A stretch of DNA of 64,000 nt from Acetilactobacillus jinshanensis (GTDB taxonomy: Bacteria; Bacillota; Bacilli; Lactobacillales; Lactobacillaceae): contig NZ_CP034726.1 in the NCBI RefSeq assembly GCF_004359375.1, forward strand, positions 744,001-808,000, in the 5' to 3' direction. Shown piece by piece: positions 43,485 to 52,200 of this stretch. The notes under the pieces were generated by a model. That model was given only the letters and a program-made list of their open reading frames with translations, was not told the DNA's origin and did not search any database. How positions within the stretch are numbered: the first letter of the stretch is position 1; each line of letters starts with the position of its first letter. A program made the position numbers and the translations under genes.

Positions 43485-44269
43485 CACTTTGCCCCTTTCA
43501 TTCGACTTAATTCTTCGTTCACGGTACCTCTGTACATCTTCAAAGCTCGACGATCCCAGTAATCCTTGTTATGGATTCCCTCGTCACCAAAGACTTTGAT
43601 GCGTTCCTGCTGCCAAATCGGGTGCTTATAAACGGCGCTGCCAAACGATTTTTTAGCTTCGTTTGAAATTTCCCGATCAGTCTTGGCGTGTTTCTTCACT
43701 AAATAAAGGATAACACCTAATAAACTGTATTTGGCCTCTTTAGGATAACTCTGTTTGAGCTGGTACATATATTGAGCGGTCTTTAAGACGGAAGTGTATG
43801 ACTGACGCTGAGTCTGTAGAACTAATGATACGTAATCACTAGCTAACAAAGCGTTATTAGTGAAGGCTGATAACGTCGGCGGAACGTCGATCAGAATAAA
43901 ATCATACTTTGGTTTTAAAGGTGCTAAAACGTGCTTTAAAATCAAATTTCGATCGTGCATGTTGTACTTCTCAATCTTTTCAGGCCATAAACTCAATGAC
44001 CAGTCCGATGGAATAATGTCCATCTTTGGGTCGAGGTGAACGATGCTGTGCGTTAAATCAAAATGAAGCAAGCCATTATATAGACTTACGGCAGGCTTCT
44101 GATGATTATTATAAGTATAGCTCATGATCTCGCTCGAATTAGCTTGCGGATCCAAATCGATTAATAGCACCCGTTTGCCCATGTGGCGAAGTAGATAAGC
44201 TGTGATGACCGTAATTGCGGTTTTCCCACAACCACCTTTAAAAGCACTGTGGAGTAATGTCTTGCCCAT
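43484..44269 (-). CDS. ParA/Soj-family partition ATPase
   Basis: 261 residues with the deviant Walker motif KGGCGKTAI near residue 11, LLIDLDPQANSS near 36 and FILIDVPPTLSA near 118. ParA proteins move DNA or complexes along the nucleoid. A chromosomal Soj would sit by the origin with parB. This short version with a small RHH partner is plasmid type, suggesting an integrated plasmid or a positioning role in an island. Confidence 0.88.
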   Translation of the reverse strand: MGKTLLHSAFKGGCGKTAITVITAYLLRHMGKRVLLIDLDPQANSSEIMSYTYNNHQKPAVSLYNGLLHFDLTHSIVHLDPKMDIIPSDWSLSLWPEKIEKYNMHDRNLILKHVLAPLKPKYDFILIDVPPTLSAFTNNALLASDYVSLVLQTQRQSYTSVLKTAQYMYQLKQSYPKEAKYSLLGVILYLVKKHAKTDREISNEAKKSFGSAVYKHPIWQQERIKVFGDEGIHNKDYWDRRALKMYRGTVNEELSRMKGAK

Positions 44270-44487
44270 GTTCTGATCCTCCTAACACACCTATTATCAT
44301 ATCATTTCCATAATTAATAATAAAGAACAAATTATGAAAATTTTATTATAAATAATTTATAACTTTTAGATGTAAAAGAAAACACGCTTTGTAATGAAGC
44401 ATGCTCCTCTTTAAGTGACCTTATAACTACTATAATCACAATTAAATTTACATTAATTATTTACATTAATTATAGAATCTACGTTAT

Positions 44488-44530
44488 AAAAAGGAGCTTC
44501 GTTCTAATAATTAGAATGAAGCTCCTTTTT
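44488..44530. terminator. Bidirectional terminator
   Basis: AAAAAGGAGCTTC pairs with GAAGCTCCTTTTT, with a further TTCTAAT/ATTAGAA inner stem. The rest of 44270-44658 is AT-rich (parA promoter region), without a gene. Confidence 0.85.
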
Positions 44531-44658
44531 ACGTATAATTTGTTTAGGTCTATTTAATGAGTTCGCTTCAAGATAAATTACTTAAAACAAATCCTGCATA
44601 TCACATCGATCATAAAGACTACCAAATAATTCAATTAACTGCGTTTGCTGAAGTTGCG

Positions 44659-45419
44659 CTAAGTGCCCTTTAATTGTTCAGATTCCATTAGAAAAATCAT
44701 CATCATTATATCTAATTGATCCTGATTAAAAGTGTCAAAACGAATGCCTGGCTTCAAAGATTTTACTATCTTTTTAACGTCAGATATGTGATGACGAGCA
44801 TCACTATCGGTAACATCTTTAAATTCTTTCGGCGGATGAGTTATATAACGATTAATCATCGTTTTTAGCAAATCACACTGAACATCATTAATAATACTTT
44901 CTTGGCGTTTCCTAGCGTTAGCTTTCGCTTCGGCTAATTTCTGTTGATGTTGTTGCCACTCTTTTTCCTGCTCGATTCGAAGTGCTTCATCATTAATCTG
45001 ATAATCTGCCATCTTAGCTAATCCACAAGTAACAGCAGCACACTCTTTAGTCTGAGAAGCTTTAAAGAAATTACCCATGACTCTAGTATAATTAACGACC
45101 ATGTTGTACATGGCATTAGTCTCCCCACTATGAGGAATGTGCGCGTATTTCTTATTATTTTTGATGCTAGCCAACTAATGTAAGCATCATCACGATTCAC
45201 CTTATATTTGCGTAATTCGCTAACGACATCGGTGAATAGTGGATAATTTTTCTGACTAAAGAGATCAGCAAAGTAAAAACGTTTTTGATAATGCTACACA
45301 GCTTGGTGGTAATCTTTATCAAAGATAAATGCTGACAAAAGAATTTGTCGATTATAACGAACGTTAAGACTAATAATACCTTTGCCAAAGCCTTGACTCA
45401 TTAATTCGATTTCGTGCAT
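44659..45419 (-). pseudogene. Orphan gene broken by an amber codon and a frameshift
   Basis: From ATG 45419 the frame reads MHEIELMSQGFGKGI... to DYHQAV, meets TAG near 45296, then continues in frame (HYQKRFYFADLFSQ, YISWLAS) to about 45165. There the coding potential moves to another frame (SIKNNKKYAHIPHS) and runs to 44659. The whole would be about 250 residues. The amber fits CAG-to-TAG. Product family unknown; located upstream of parA, possibly a plasmid-type replication or maintenance protein. Confidence 0.7.
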
Positions 45420-45495
45420 GTTTATTTTAGAGATGGATTAATCATGTCCTTAATTATAAATTGATGCTAGTATATCAAATATCAAGAAGTTACAC

Positions 45496-45530
45496 AAAAA
45501 GACCATCACAGAATCACCCGCAATGGTCTC
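45496..45530 (-). terminator. Terminator after the 73-residue orphan
   Basis: On the minus strand AGACCAT pairs with ATGGTCT, followed by TTTTTG. Confidence 0.7.
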
Positions 45531-45544
45531 GTCACAAAGGAAAT

Positions 45545-45766
45545 CTAAACTCTAGGTAAGATATGTACGTCACTATTTAAAACCTTATGGGATACACCTA
45601 GTTCATCCTTCAAACTAATATATGGATAATTATCGTTGTAATGAGGATTAGGCACCTTTAAATTATATACTTTGGGATTGACGCCCAAACGAGCATAAAA
45701 CCAACTACTAGTGGGTCCATAACTATATTTTTTGATTAACGCATTTTTTCTTAGCAACAAGATCAA
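45545..45766 (-). CDS. Orphan small protein (about 73 residues)
   Basis: TTG starts only (45766, or 45760 seven bases after AGAAGG). Tyr/Pro/Asn-rich soluble product with a terminator behind it. Not recognised; may itself be a fragment. Confidence 0.45.
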   Translation of the reverse strand: MILLLRKNALIKKYSYGPTSSWFYARLGVNPKVYNLKVPNPHYNDNYPYISLKDELGVSHKVLNSDVHILPRV

Positions 45767-45849
45767 GCCTTCTTCTGACTATTAGTATAGATAAGCATGA
45801 TCAATGATATCTATTGTCAATTTCTAAGAAGGGACTGTTGAATGTACAT

Positions 45850-45883
45850 GAAAAGCCACACAAATTAAATCTTTGCGTGGCCT
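45850..45883 (-). terminator. Terminator of the FLxSK peptide copy B
   Basis: GCCACGCAAA pairs with TTTGTGTGGC (minus strand), followed by TTTTC. The same GCCACAC/GTGTGGC design is the one interrupted by the IS at 47886/49337. Confidence 0.75.
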
Positions 45884-45918
45884 CATAATTATTATTAACT
45901 TAATTTACGATTTTCTAA

Positions 45919-46050
45919 TCAATATTTGTCGGCTTCTTTAGCGGCTTCATCATAGCCTTTTTGGGCTACATCTAAGCCGTCTTTCGATTGAAGAAATTTT
46001 TGATCAGGGATAATTTTATGAAATAATTCAATTTCTTTTTTGGAGAACAT
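45919..46050 (-). CDS. FLxSK-family small peptide, copy B (43 residues)
   Basis: ATG 46050 behind AAAGGAGG. Begins MFSKKEIELFHKIIPDQKFL and continues QSKDGLD; acidic/basic helical product. Shares MFSKKE, KI-x-PD and FLxSK with copy A (6495-6620). It follows the orphan pseudogene at 46052-46547 with a one-base gap, so translation is coupled. Function unknown. Confidence 0.72.
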   Translation of the reverse strand: MFSKKEIELFHKIIPDQKFLQSKDGLDVAQKGYDEAAKEADKY

Positions 46051-46051
46051 A

Positions 46052-46547
46052 TTAATTACCTCCTTTGCCTATCAGTGTAGCACAGTTCTTAAACATCCAT
46101 TGACAATTTAATGCATCTACATAATTAGAATGCTTTCTAATCAGTAAGTCATTTAATACAGCATCTAAAAGGATAGCTTCTTGATATAACACTGGGCCTA
46201 AGCATTTCTTAACGGTCGACACTTTTACAACGTTTTGTTTAACATTTATGCTCCATGTACTTATATAGGTAATTAAACTTATTTCCGTTCGCTTAATGTC
46301 TTTATATAGATGTAATTAGATGTAATCGGCTTAATCGGCTATTTTCATTATTTGTACTACATAATAACTCATATTCTTGATGCACTTGTTTATTATATGA
46401 TTCAAGATTTTTCCTTAGAGAAATTAATCGTCTTGCTGTATGCACCCTCACTTCACGATTCAACGTTAATTGCTTCTCTATATTAGCGAAATTTCCATTA
46501 AGCATATCCAGTAATTTCTTAACAATGGATTTAGATATTATCCACAT
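46052..46547 (-). pseudogene. Partner gene of peptide copy B, disrupted by a 10-bp tandem duplication
   Basis: ATG 46547 starts MWIISKSIVKKLLDMLNGNF. At 46308-46327 the 10-mer TAGATGTAAT is exactly doubled (plus strand), shifting the frame into an early stop. Deleting one unit restores RLHLYKDIKR and an open frame of 161 residues ending at 46052. The C-terminal part (STWSINVKQN ... KKCLGPVL) is homologous to the intact 6706-7107 protein. Confidence 0.75.
46308..46327. repeat. 10-bp tandem duplication causing a frameshift
   Basis: Two perfect adjacent copies of TAGATGTAAT. One copy must go for the surrounding frame to stay open; a slippage event or a reversible switch. Confidence 0.85.
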
Positions 46548-46564
46548 GTACTCATCCCTTTCTT

Positions 46565-46599
46565 CATTATTAATTACGTAAATTACAGCTAAAATATTT
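46565..46599 (-). promoter_or_regulatory. Conserved upstream block of the peptide cassette, copy B
   Basis: Identical 18-base block and AAATATTTT at the same 26-base offset as at 7128-7162. Confidence 0.55.
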
Positions 46600-46701
46600 C
46601 CAAAAGGCATGATTTATTCAAAATGTTAAATTATTTTGATACTATAAAGATGAAGATTGTTGTAAATCATGTGTCATCTAGGTAACGAGGCGTCGTAAAG
46701 A

Positions 46702-47754
46702 ATGAAGACTAGATTAACAAATAAGAACAATTCACTCCCTGGTGACACACTTAAGAAATTGATAAATCACATCCGAAAGGTGGATAAAATATCGATAAAA
46801 GATTCTGATGAAAAGTATCTTTCTTTAATGGGATATTTCCATGGGTATCAAGCATGCCGTTTTGTGCGTACAGATTCACCCCATAATTCACTAAATATAA
46901 AACGATTTTCGCAAATTCGTAACATTTACAATGTGAACGATCAACTCAAACTACTTTTTTATCCGATCATTATGCAATTAGAAACGGCTTTAAAGAGTCG
47001 GATCATTGATATTCTTGCAAGTAATCATCACTGTTATTTGCATGATATTTTTGCCAATTGCTTAAATGGTTACAAAGATATTATTCCACATAACAGTAAA
47101 TTAAGACGTAAACGCAGAGATCGAATTAAAAATAAATATCGGATCGAGGGAAAATTATATAACGCAATGTCTAGAAATATAGGTAATGACACGATTAATT
47201 ATTACGTTAAAAGAAATCAAGAGGTCCCGATTTGGGCGATTTTTGAATTTATAACGTTAGGAACGTTTGGCTATTTTGTGGATCTTTTAAATTTAGACAT
47301 CCGTAAAAAATTGGAAGAATCGATCGGGATTATTGATAATCAAGACCTTAAAATGATGGATAACTATTCTCATGATGATACCTATAAAAAATACACATTT
47401 ATTTGTACCCATTTATTTTTATTGAATGATTTAAGAGATGCCGTTGCGCATAATAAAATCATTTTTGACTGTCGATTTAGATCCGCTAATTCTAGTGAAG
47501 CTGTGAAATATCAATTACGGAGAAAATTTCATATGAAACAACCCGTTACTTTTAATAGTATCGTTGACTACTTTACGTTAACTAGCTTCTATCAATATAA
47601 ATTAGGAATCAACGTAAAATATATCTATGCTGAACAACATCAACTACATGATATTTTATTATCATTTTTAAATCATGAAGGTGAAAGTAATTTTGACAAA
47701 GCCTTTGGTCAAGATGCCTTTAAGAAATTACATCAAATTAATTTTAAGATTTGA
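46702..47754 (+). CDS. Abi_2 (AbiD/F-like) abortive-infection protein with HEPN motif
   Basis: 350 residues. The opening (KKLINHIRKVDKISIKDSDE, then YLSLMGYFHGY), the central LETALKSRIIDIL, the PIWAIFEFITLGTFG segment and the late RDAVAHNK (R-x4-H of HEPN RNases) are diagnostic of the Abi_2 family. These proteins block phage replication by halting the cell, probably through RNA cleavage. Monocistronic, AT-rich and next to an IS copy, which fits a transferred defence gene. Start ATG 46702 has a weak ribosome site. Confidence 0.87.
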   Translation: MKTRLTNKNNSLPGDTLKKLINHIRKVDKISIKDSDEKYLSLMGYFHGYQACRFVRTDSPHNSLNIKRFSQIRNIYNVNDQLKLLFYPIIMQLETALKSRIIDILASNHHCYLHDIFANCLNGYKDIIPHNSKLRRKRRDRIKNKYRIEGKLYNAMSRNIGNDTINYYVKRNQEVPIWAIFEFITLGTFGYFVDLLNLDIRKKLEESIGIIDNQDLKMMDNYSHDDTYKKYTFICTHLFLLNDLRDAVAHNKIIFDCRFRSANSSEAVKYQLRRKFHMKQPVTFNSIVDYFTLTSFYQYKLGINVKYIYAEQHQLHDILLSFLNHEGESNFDKAFGQDAFKKLHQINFKI

Positions 47755-47886
47755 CATCCGTTTAAAAAGTTATTACCGTTGTAAGTGCTAATTGAGGTAG
47801 TGTAAAAGCACCATCCTGAACAAGCTGTTCTCTGCATTTTCTAATGTAGATGCGACGGCTTATTCATACATATAAGAAAAGCCACA

Positions 47887-49336
47887 TGATCTGCACCCAT
47901 AAAATTGGACAATTTATTAATGTTATTTAACTAGGCTATAAGAAATTTTCGGTACTCAACCGGAGATTTATAACCTAGTTTTTTCTTTGGGCGAATATTG
48001 TTATAGTACCATATCCAATACTTAAGTGCCTTAATTAACTGACCTTCGGTCTGATAATGTTTATCCATTACTCCAACCTTCATCAGATGAAAGAATGACT
48101 CCATTTGGGCGTTGTCATGACAGCGACCTTTACGAGACATCGATTGAATTGCACCATAATTCTTTAGAGTGTCTTGCCAAACGTGGCTTTGGTATTGAAT
48201 TCCCTGATCGCTATGGACAATCGTTTTATATGGTAAATGAAGTTTCTTTAATGTATTCAGGCCCCTAATTAATGGCTTTAAGGTGAAACCTACGGTTGGA
48301 TGATTACTGATATTGAATGCGATAATTTCATCGGTCGCTAAATCCATATATGGCGATATATAGATGCGATGATGAATATCTTGATTCCCGTATCTACACT
48401 CGCTTACATCAGTCGTTGTCTTGCGTCCAAATAATTTAGTTTTAAAGTTCCCACCAAGTACGTTAGGAGCTATCTTGCCAACCTGACCATGATATGAATT
48501 ATATTTACGCTTTTTCTTGCTGAAAGCCGTACATTGCCAGCCATACATCTGAATAATTCTTTGGACCCGCTTATGATTTATATGGACAGTGTTTCTTAAA
48601 ATGCCTGTAATTGTACGGTACCCAAATTTATAGTTAGATATTTCTCTTATTTTGTAAATTGTATGAGCTAATTTTAAATTATATGCGTCACGATGAGAAA
48701 GCGACGCTTTCTTCTTGTAATAATAGCTACTTCGGGGAATATCAAGTATCTTTAAGATACGACTTATCGGGACTTGAGAATATTCCTTAATTATCCTATG
48801 AATACTGTCTATTTGGTCATAGTCTTTAGTCAAATTACTGTACCGACATTGGATTCTAAGTTCCAAATTTTGTTTTCGACAAGATTTTAATTGATTTATT
48901 AACGAGTCTATGTCATCATTCATCTTATGGGATTTATACTTAGATTTCATTGGGCGTAGATCTCCATTTTCTAATTTACGTTCCCAATAAAAGATTGTTG
49001 CTGGGAACGCAATATTAAAGTGAAGTGCTGTCTCTGGATAAGACTTGTGGTGAAGTACCATCCAGTTCAGCACTTTTAATTTATATTTAAAAGGATACAC
49101 GCTCTTGGTATGGCTTACAACTAGGCCCTTAGAACCATATTTCTTATATTTGGCGACCCAACCCAATATCGTTGCACTACTTTTAATCCCATAGGTATGG
49201 TTCAACGTAGTTGAACCTATTCCCGACAAATAGGCTTTAACTGCATTTGCTTTAGTGTCAAAGTCAAAACTATACATAAAAAATGACCTCACTTTATTGA
49301 ACAAATTTAATTGTCCAATAAAATGGGGTCACTACA
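47887..49336 (-). mobile_element. IS3-family insertion sequence, copy 1 (1450 bp)
   Basis: Bounded by TG...CA ends with imperfect inverted repeats (TGATCTGCACCCATAAAATT and the complement of the right end TGTAGTGACCCCATTTTATT, both continuing GGACAATT). Flanked by a 3-bp direct repeat ACA (47884-47886, 49337-49339). Identical in length and, as far as read, sequence to the copy at 62458-63907. Inserted in the left arm of a transcription terminator. Confidence 0.93.
47931..49277 (-). CDS. IS3-family transposase, single uninterrupted frame
   Basis: 448 residues from ATG 49277 (GTGAGG upstream; a TTG 27 bases earlier lies in the hairpin). Two N-terminal HTH segments (GIKSSATILGWVAKY; HFNIAFPATIFYWERK), a coiled region, HTH_21 (YSQVPISRILKILDIPRSSYYYKK) and a DDE core: Asp in TTTDVSEC, Asp in VHSDQGIQYQS, Glu in NAQMESFF. 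Most IS3 elements split this into OrfA and OrfB joined by frameshifting; here both are fused in one frame. Likely active. Confidence 0.93.
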   Translation of the reverse strand: MYSFDFDTKANAVKAYLSGIGSTTLNHTYGIKSSATILGWVAKYKKYGSKGLVVSHTKSVYPFKYKLKVLNWMVLHHKSYPETALHFNIAFPATIFYWERKLENGDLRPMKSKYKSHKMNDDIDSLINQLKSCRKQNLELRIQCRYSNLTKDYDQIDSIHRIIKEYSQVPISRILKILDIPRSSYYYKKKASLSHRDAYNLKLAHTIYKIREISNYKFGYRTITGILRNTVHINHKRVQRIIQMYGWQCTAFSKKKRKYNSYHGQVGKIAPNVLGGNFKTKLFGRKTTTDVSECRYGNQDIHHRIYISPYMDLATDEIIAFNISNHPTVGFTLKPLIRGLNTLKKLHLPYKTIVHSDQGIQYQSHVWQDTLKNYGAIQSMSRKGRCHDNAQMESFFHLMKVGVMDKHYQTEGQLIKALKYWIWYYNNIRPKKKLGYKSPVEYRKFLIA

Positions 49337-49399
49337 ACACAAAATAAAATTTTTTTGTGTGGCTTTTTATAATGATTATTAAATTAATCTACGATTTCT

Positions 49400-49516
49400 T
49401 TATTCTAAGCCTTCGATTTGACCCTCATCAGCGGCCTCTCGAGCTTCTTTAGAATTTAAAAACTTTTTAGTTATTTTTAAATGTTGAATATAACGAATAT
49501 CTTTATCTGTTAGCAT
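49400..49516 (-). CDS. FLxSK-family small peptide, copy C (38 residues)
   Basis: ATG 49516 behind AAAGGTGG. Begins MLTDKDIRYIQHLKITKKFL and continues NSKEAREAADEG; the first residues, KFLxSK and the acidic tail align with copies A and B but are more diverged. It is followed by the terminator that IS copy 1 has interrupted. Confidence 0.6.
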   Translation of the reverse strand: MLTDKDIRYIQHLKITKKFLNSKEAREAADEGQIEGLE

Positions 49517-49561
49517 AATAAGCCCACCTTTTATAGTTACTAACTCAATTTGAGTATTTAA

Positions 49562-49679
49562 TCAGTATTTATCGGCTTCTTTGGTTACTTTATCGTAGCT
49601 TTAATACCCTTATCCGATTCTAAAAACTTTATGTCGGAGACAATTTTATGAAAAATTCTAATTCCTGTTTTGAAAACAT
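49562..49679 (-). pseudogene. Decayed FLxSK-family peptide, copy D
   Basis: ATG 49679 begins MFSKQELEFF; one frame change later it continues HKIVSDIKFLESDKGIKA, and after a second it ends YDKVTKEADKY-stop, nearly identical to the end of copy B. Two small indels have broken it. Confidence 0.6.
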
Positions 49680-49709
49680 CTAAATTGTCTTTTTTGATTT
49701 AAATTATAT

Positions 49710-50372
49710 TTAAATTCTCGTCGCCCACCTCAAAAATCTAATCACGTTCGGCACGCTAATCAAATTATGGAACGATACGAAGAACAAAATGAATAACACC
49801 ATTACCGAACCGATCACAGCAAGGATTCGCCACCCGAAGTGACGACAGTACTTTTTGGTGTTACTAGGAATATCTTCAGCACAGGAGCACGTGATACCAG
49901 AAATAATCTGATGTTTCCTTACCGAATAGATACTGTAGATCACCGGGAATTTTCTCGAGGCTTTAATCTGTTCCTTAGTCTGAACCAGGTATTCATTGTT
50001 GTGGCCAGTATTTCTTAATTCACTGATGATGTAGTAATTAACACCATTTACTTTGATACTATTGTGATTATATTTTATATTACCAATAATATAGGTCGCC
50101 GAATTATAAACGTTATAAAAGAATGGACCGAATAAAACACCGAACACTAGGATCAACAGAAAGACCGAATATATAATCTGAATAACGGCTTTAGCATACG
50201 ATCCGACAATCCCATTGATGATCGCACAAATAATGTATAGTACAGCAAGTCCAAACGCGAATAGCATTAGGCCGAACATAATACTAAACGTTAATGGATT
50301 ACCACGCCGCACACATGATTTTACTTTGGCATAATAAGTTATTAATTTTAAATGTTTTATATCATGTAACAT
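49710..50372 (-). CDS. Orphan membrane protein
   Basis: 220 residues with four hydrophobic segments (about 28-55, 62-90, 185-210 plus one short) and a central soluble loop containing CSCAEDIPSNTKKYC, a possible Cys cluster. ATG 50372 with AAGGGAA upstream. Precedes the FLxSK peptides D and C. Not recognised. Confidence 0.65.
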   Translation of the reverse strand: MLHDIKHLKLITYYAKVKSCVRRGNPLTFSIMFGLMLFAFGLAVLYIICAIINGIVGSYAKAVIQIIYSVFLLILVFGVLFGPFFYNVYNSATYIIGNIKYNHNSIKVNGVNYYIISELRNTGHNNEYLVQTKEQIKASRKFPVIYSIYSVRKHQIISGITCSCAEDIPSNTKKYCRHFGWRILAVIGSVMVLFILFFVSFHNLISVPNVIRFLRWATRI

Positions 50373-50453
50373 ATTAAAATTCCCTTTTCATCGGAAATTA
50401 TAGCAATCTAGACTAATGATAGATAGCAAACGTAATCGGCTTTTAGTATAAAT

Positions 50454-50493
50454 AAAAAAGACCTGACCTCAATTAAAGATTGGAATCAGATCT
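50454..50493 (-). terminator. Terminator of the TK-like operon
   Basis: AGATCTGA pairs with TCAGGTCT (minus strand), followed by TTTTTT. Confidence 0.75.
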
Positions 50494-50509
50494 CATTCAT
50501 GATTTAATT

Positions 50510-51391
50510 TTATTTCTTATTTGATTGATCCGATTTCTTTGGTTTGACTCGACTAGTGTTGACCGCTAAATCAGGTCGGCTAGTATTAGCTTGCGGATTC
50601 ACCTGTGGTTTTCGACGAATCATTTGACGAGGACGACCAAACCGAATCTTGACGTTTTTATTTAAGCCCAAATTCTTACGGATCTGTTCAGCCTGCTGCA
50701 AACGGTTATGCGGCATGTACTTAGCATCGTTCTTGCGGACGGCTTCCATTAAATTCTTCGGTGGATGATTGTAGTGCCGTAAGCATACGGAGTACATATT
50801 CGGTCGACCATCTTTCTTATATAGATGGTGTTCTAAAGCATAATCATACTTCTTTTCGTTATATGCTGGGTGATTATTGATCACGTGAAGACGACGGTTC
50901 GCAACTCGATGACAGAAGATGCATCGGTGATGCAAATGATGACTCTTTGGCACTAACTTAATCAAGGCGTTGATTTGGGGCAACTTGTGATGCCATGAAT
51001 CATAGTCAATACACGTGAAGATCACCGGTACGTTCGGATAGAAATCCCGGATTACCATGATCAGGGTAACCAGATAAACCGAGTTAATACACTGGGCTTC
51101 ATCGATCATTACCCGTCGGATATGCGGGAAACGCTGATGAAACGCACTAACGGTCGGAATCCACTGGTTAGGATCATACGGTAACCGCATAGCGGCAAAG
51201 CGACCGTTGGGTGAATCAATGGAACCTAACGTAGCGTAACGTGCATGCTTCGGATCCTTATGCAAGAACGTCCACATGTTGATACACAGGTCACGCTGGT
51301 GCTGTTGATGATCGTGTAAAAAGATTCGTAATAGCATCGTGGACTTACCGGTCTGCGGCATCCCATAATACAAGACTGAATTCTTAATCAT
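50510..51391 (-). CDS. Thymidine-kinase-like P-loop protein
   Basis: 293 residues. GMPQTGKSTMLLRI near residue 10 replaces the GPMFSGKS motif of type II thymidine kinases. MIDEAQCIN near 95 matches the IDEAQF motif, and CIFCHRVANRRLHVIN near 155 mimics the zinc-binding, thymidine-contacting loop. A basic Pro/Asn-rich tail (about 240-293) is extra. Divergence at the P-loop and the tail make true thymidine kinase activity doubtful; it may be a recruited nucleotide-binding protein in the orphan operon. Confidence 0.65.
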   Translation of the reverse strand: MIKNSVLYYGMPQTGKSTMLLRIFLHDHQQHQRDLCINMWTFLHKDPKHARYATLGSIDSPNGRFAAMRLPYDPNQWIPTVSAFHQRFPHIRRVMIDEAQCINSVYLVTLIMVIRDFYPNVPVIFTCIDYDSWHHKLPQINALIKLVPKSHHLHHRCIFCHRVANRRLHVINNHPAYNEKKYDYALEHHLYKKDGRPNMYSVCLRHYNHPPKNLMEAVRKNDAKYMPHNRLQQAEQIRKNLGLNKNVKIRFGRPRQMIRRKPQVNPQANTSRPDLAVNTSRVKPKKSDQSNKK

Positions 51392-51419
51392 TGTTGATCA
51401 CAAATCTCCTAATTTCAAT

Positions 51420-52172
51420 TTACTGTTTCGGCTTCAACTTACTAAGGCTAGGTTCTAGAACCGCTTGAATACGACTGCCAGGAACGTAAACATGGTGCTG
51501 ATAGTCAAAATTGTTGGCCCACAGATTACAGTTCAAAATCTGACGAACAGGTTTTAATAACTTAGCGAGGACCAGTAAATCATTATCACTAACGATGTAC
51601 TTATTCTGTAAAGTCTTCAATAATCTGGACATCAGTTCGTTATTTCTGGAAATGTCATCAGCTTCGTTAAACTGCGGCTGTTCAATCACAAACCGTTTCC
51701 AGAAGTAGTCAAAAAACTTCTTGAATTCCTTGGTGCGTGGATTTAACGGGCTCTTTTTAAACTGCTTGAAAACGGTCTTCTTTTGATCATCGTTCATATC
51801 TTTTGAATACAGAGTGATCTGAGCGCCCTTCTTAAACTGTTCGGGATTGCGATAGCTCTGACCGAGCGGGAACGACAGATTAGTAAAGTAAACATACTGA
51901 TCATTCTTCGGGACTAGCTTCTTATCCTTATCGATGCTTTCAGCAACGAACGTGTTCATCATACTGGTTAAGGTATGGTTATGATTATACGTTACCTGGT
52001 ACTGAATGTTTTGACCGGTGGTTAACTGCCAATCAATGTCATGGTTAACCGGATCAACCTTAATGCGAGCTAAATTATCTAAATCGTTAGCGTGTAAAAA
52101 GACCAGGTAGATCCCAGCATCCAGCATAAAGTGTTCCTGTTCATCTAATTTGGTTAAATCTTTCGGGTCCAT
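51420..52172 (-). CDS. Orphan 250-residue protein of the TK-like operon
   Basis: Soluble; N-terminal half strand-rich (FMLDAGIYLVFLHANDLDNL), C-terminal half helical. ATG 52172 behind AGGGAGC. It lies 28 bases upstream of the TK-like gene and 28 bases downstream of the 101-residue orphan, indicating one transcript. Not recognised. Confidence 0.65.
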   Translation of the reverse strand: MDPKDLTKLDEQEHFMLDAGIYLVFLHANDLDNLARIKVDPVNHDIDWQLTTGQNIQYQVTYNHNHTLTSMMNTFVAESIDKDKKLVPKNDQYVYFTNLSFPLGQSYRNPEQFKKGAQITLYSKDMNDDQKKTVFKQFKKSPLNPRTKEFKKFFDYFWKRFVIEQPQFNEADDISRNNELMSRLLKTLQNKYIVSDNDLLVLAKLLKPVRQILNCNLWANNFDYQHHVYVPGSRIQAVLEPSLSKLKPKQ

Positions 52173-52200
52173 TTAACAAAAGCTCCCTCGTTATTTAACG

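Noticed and set aside
40238-46600. Autonomous plasmid in the window
   Set aside because: ParA and an RHH partner are present, but no intact replication initiator or origin iterons were found, and housekeeping genes continue on both sides.
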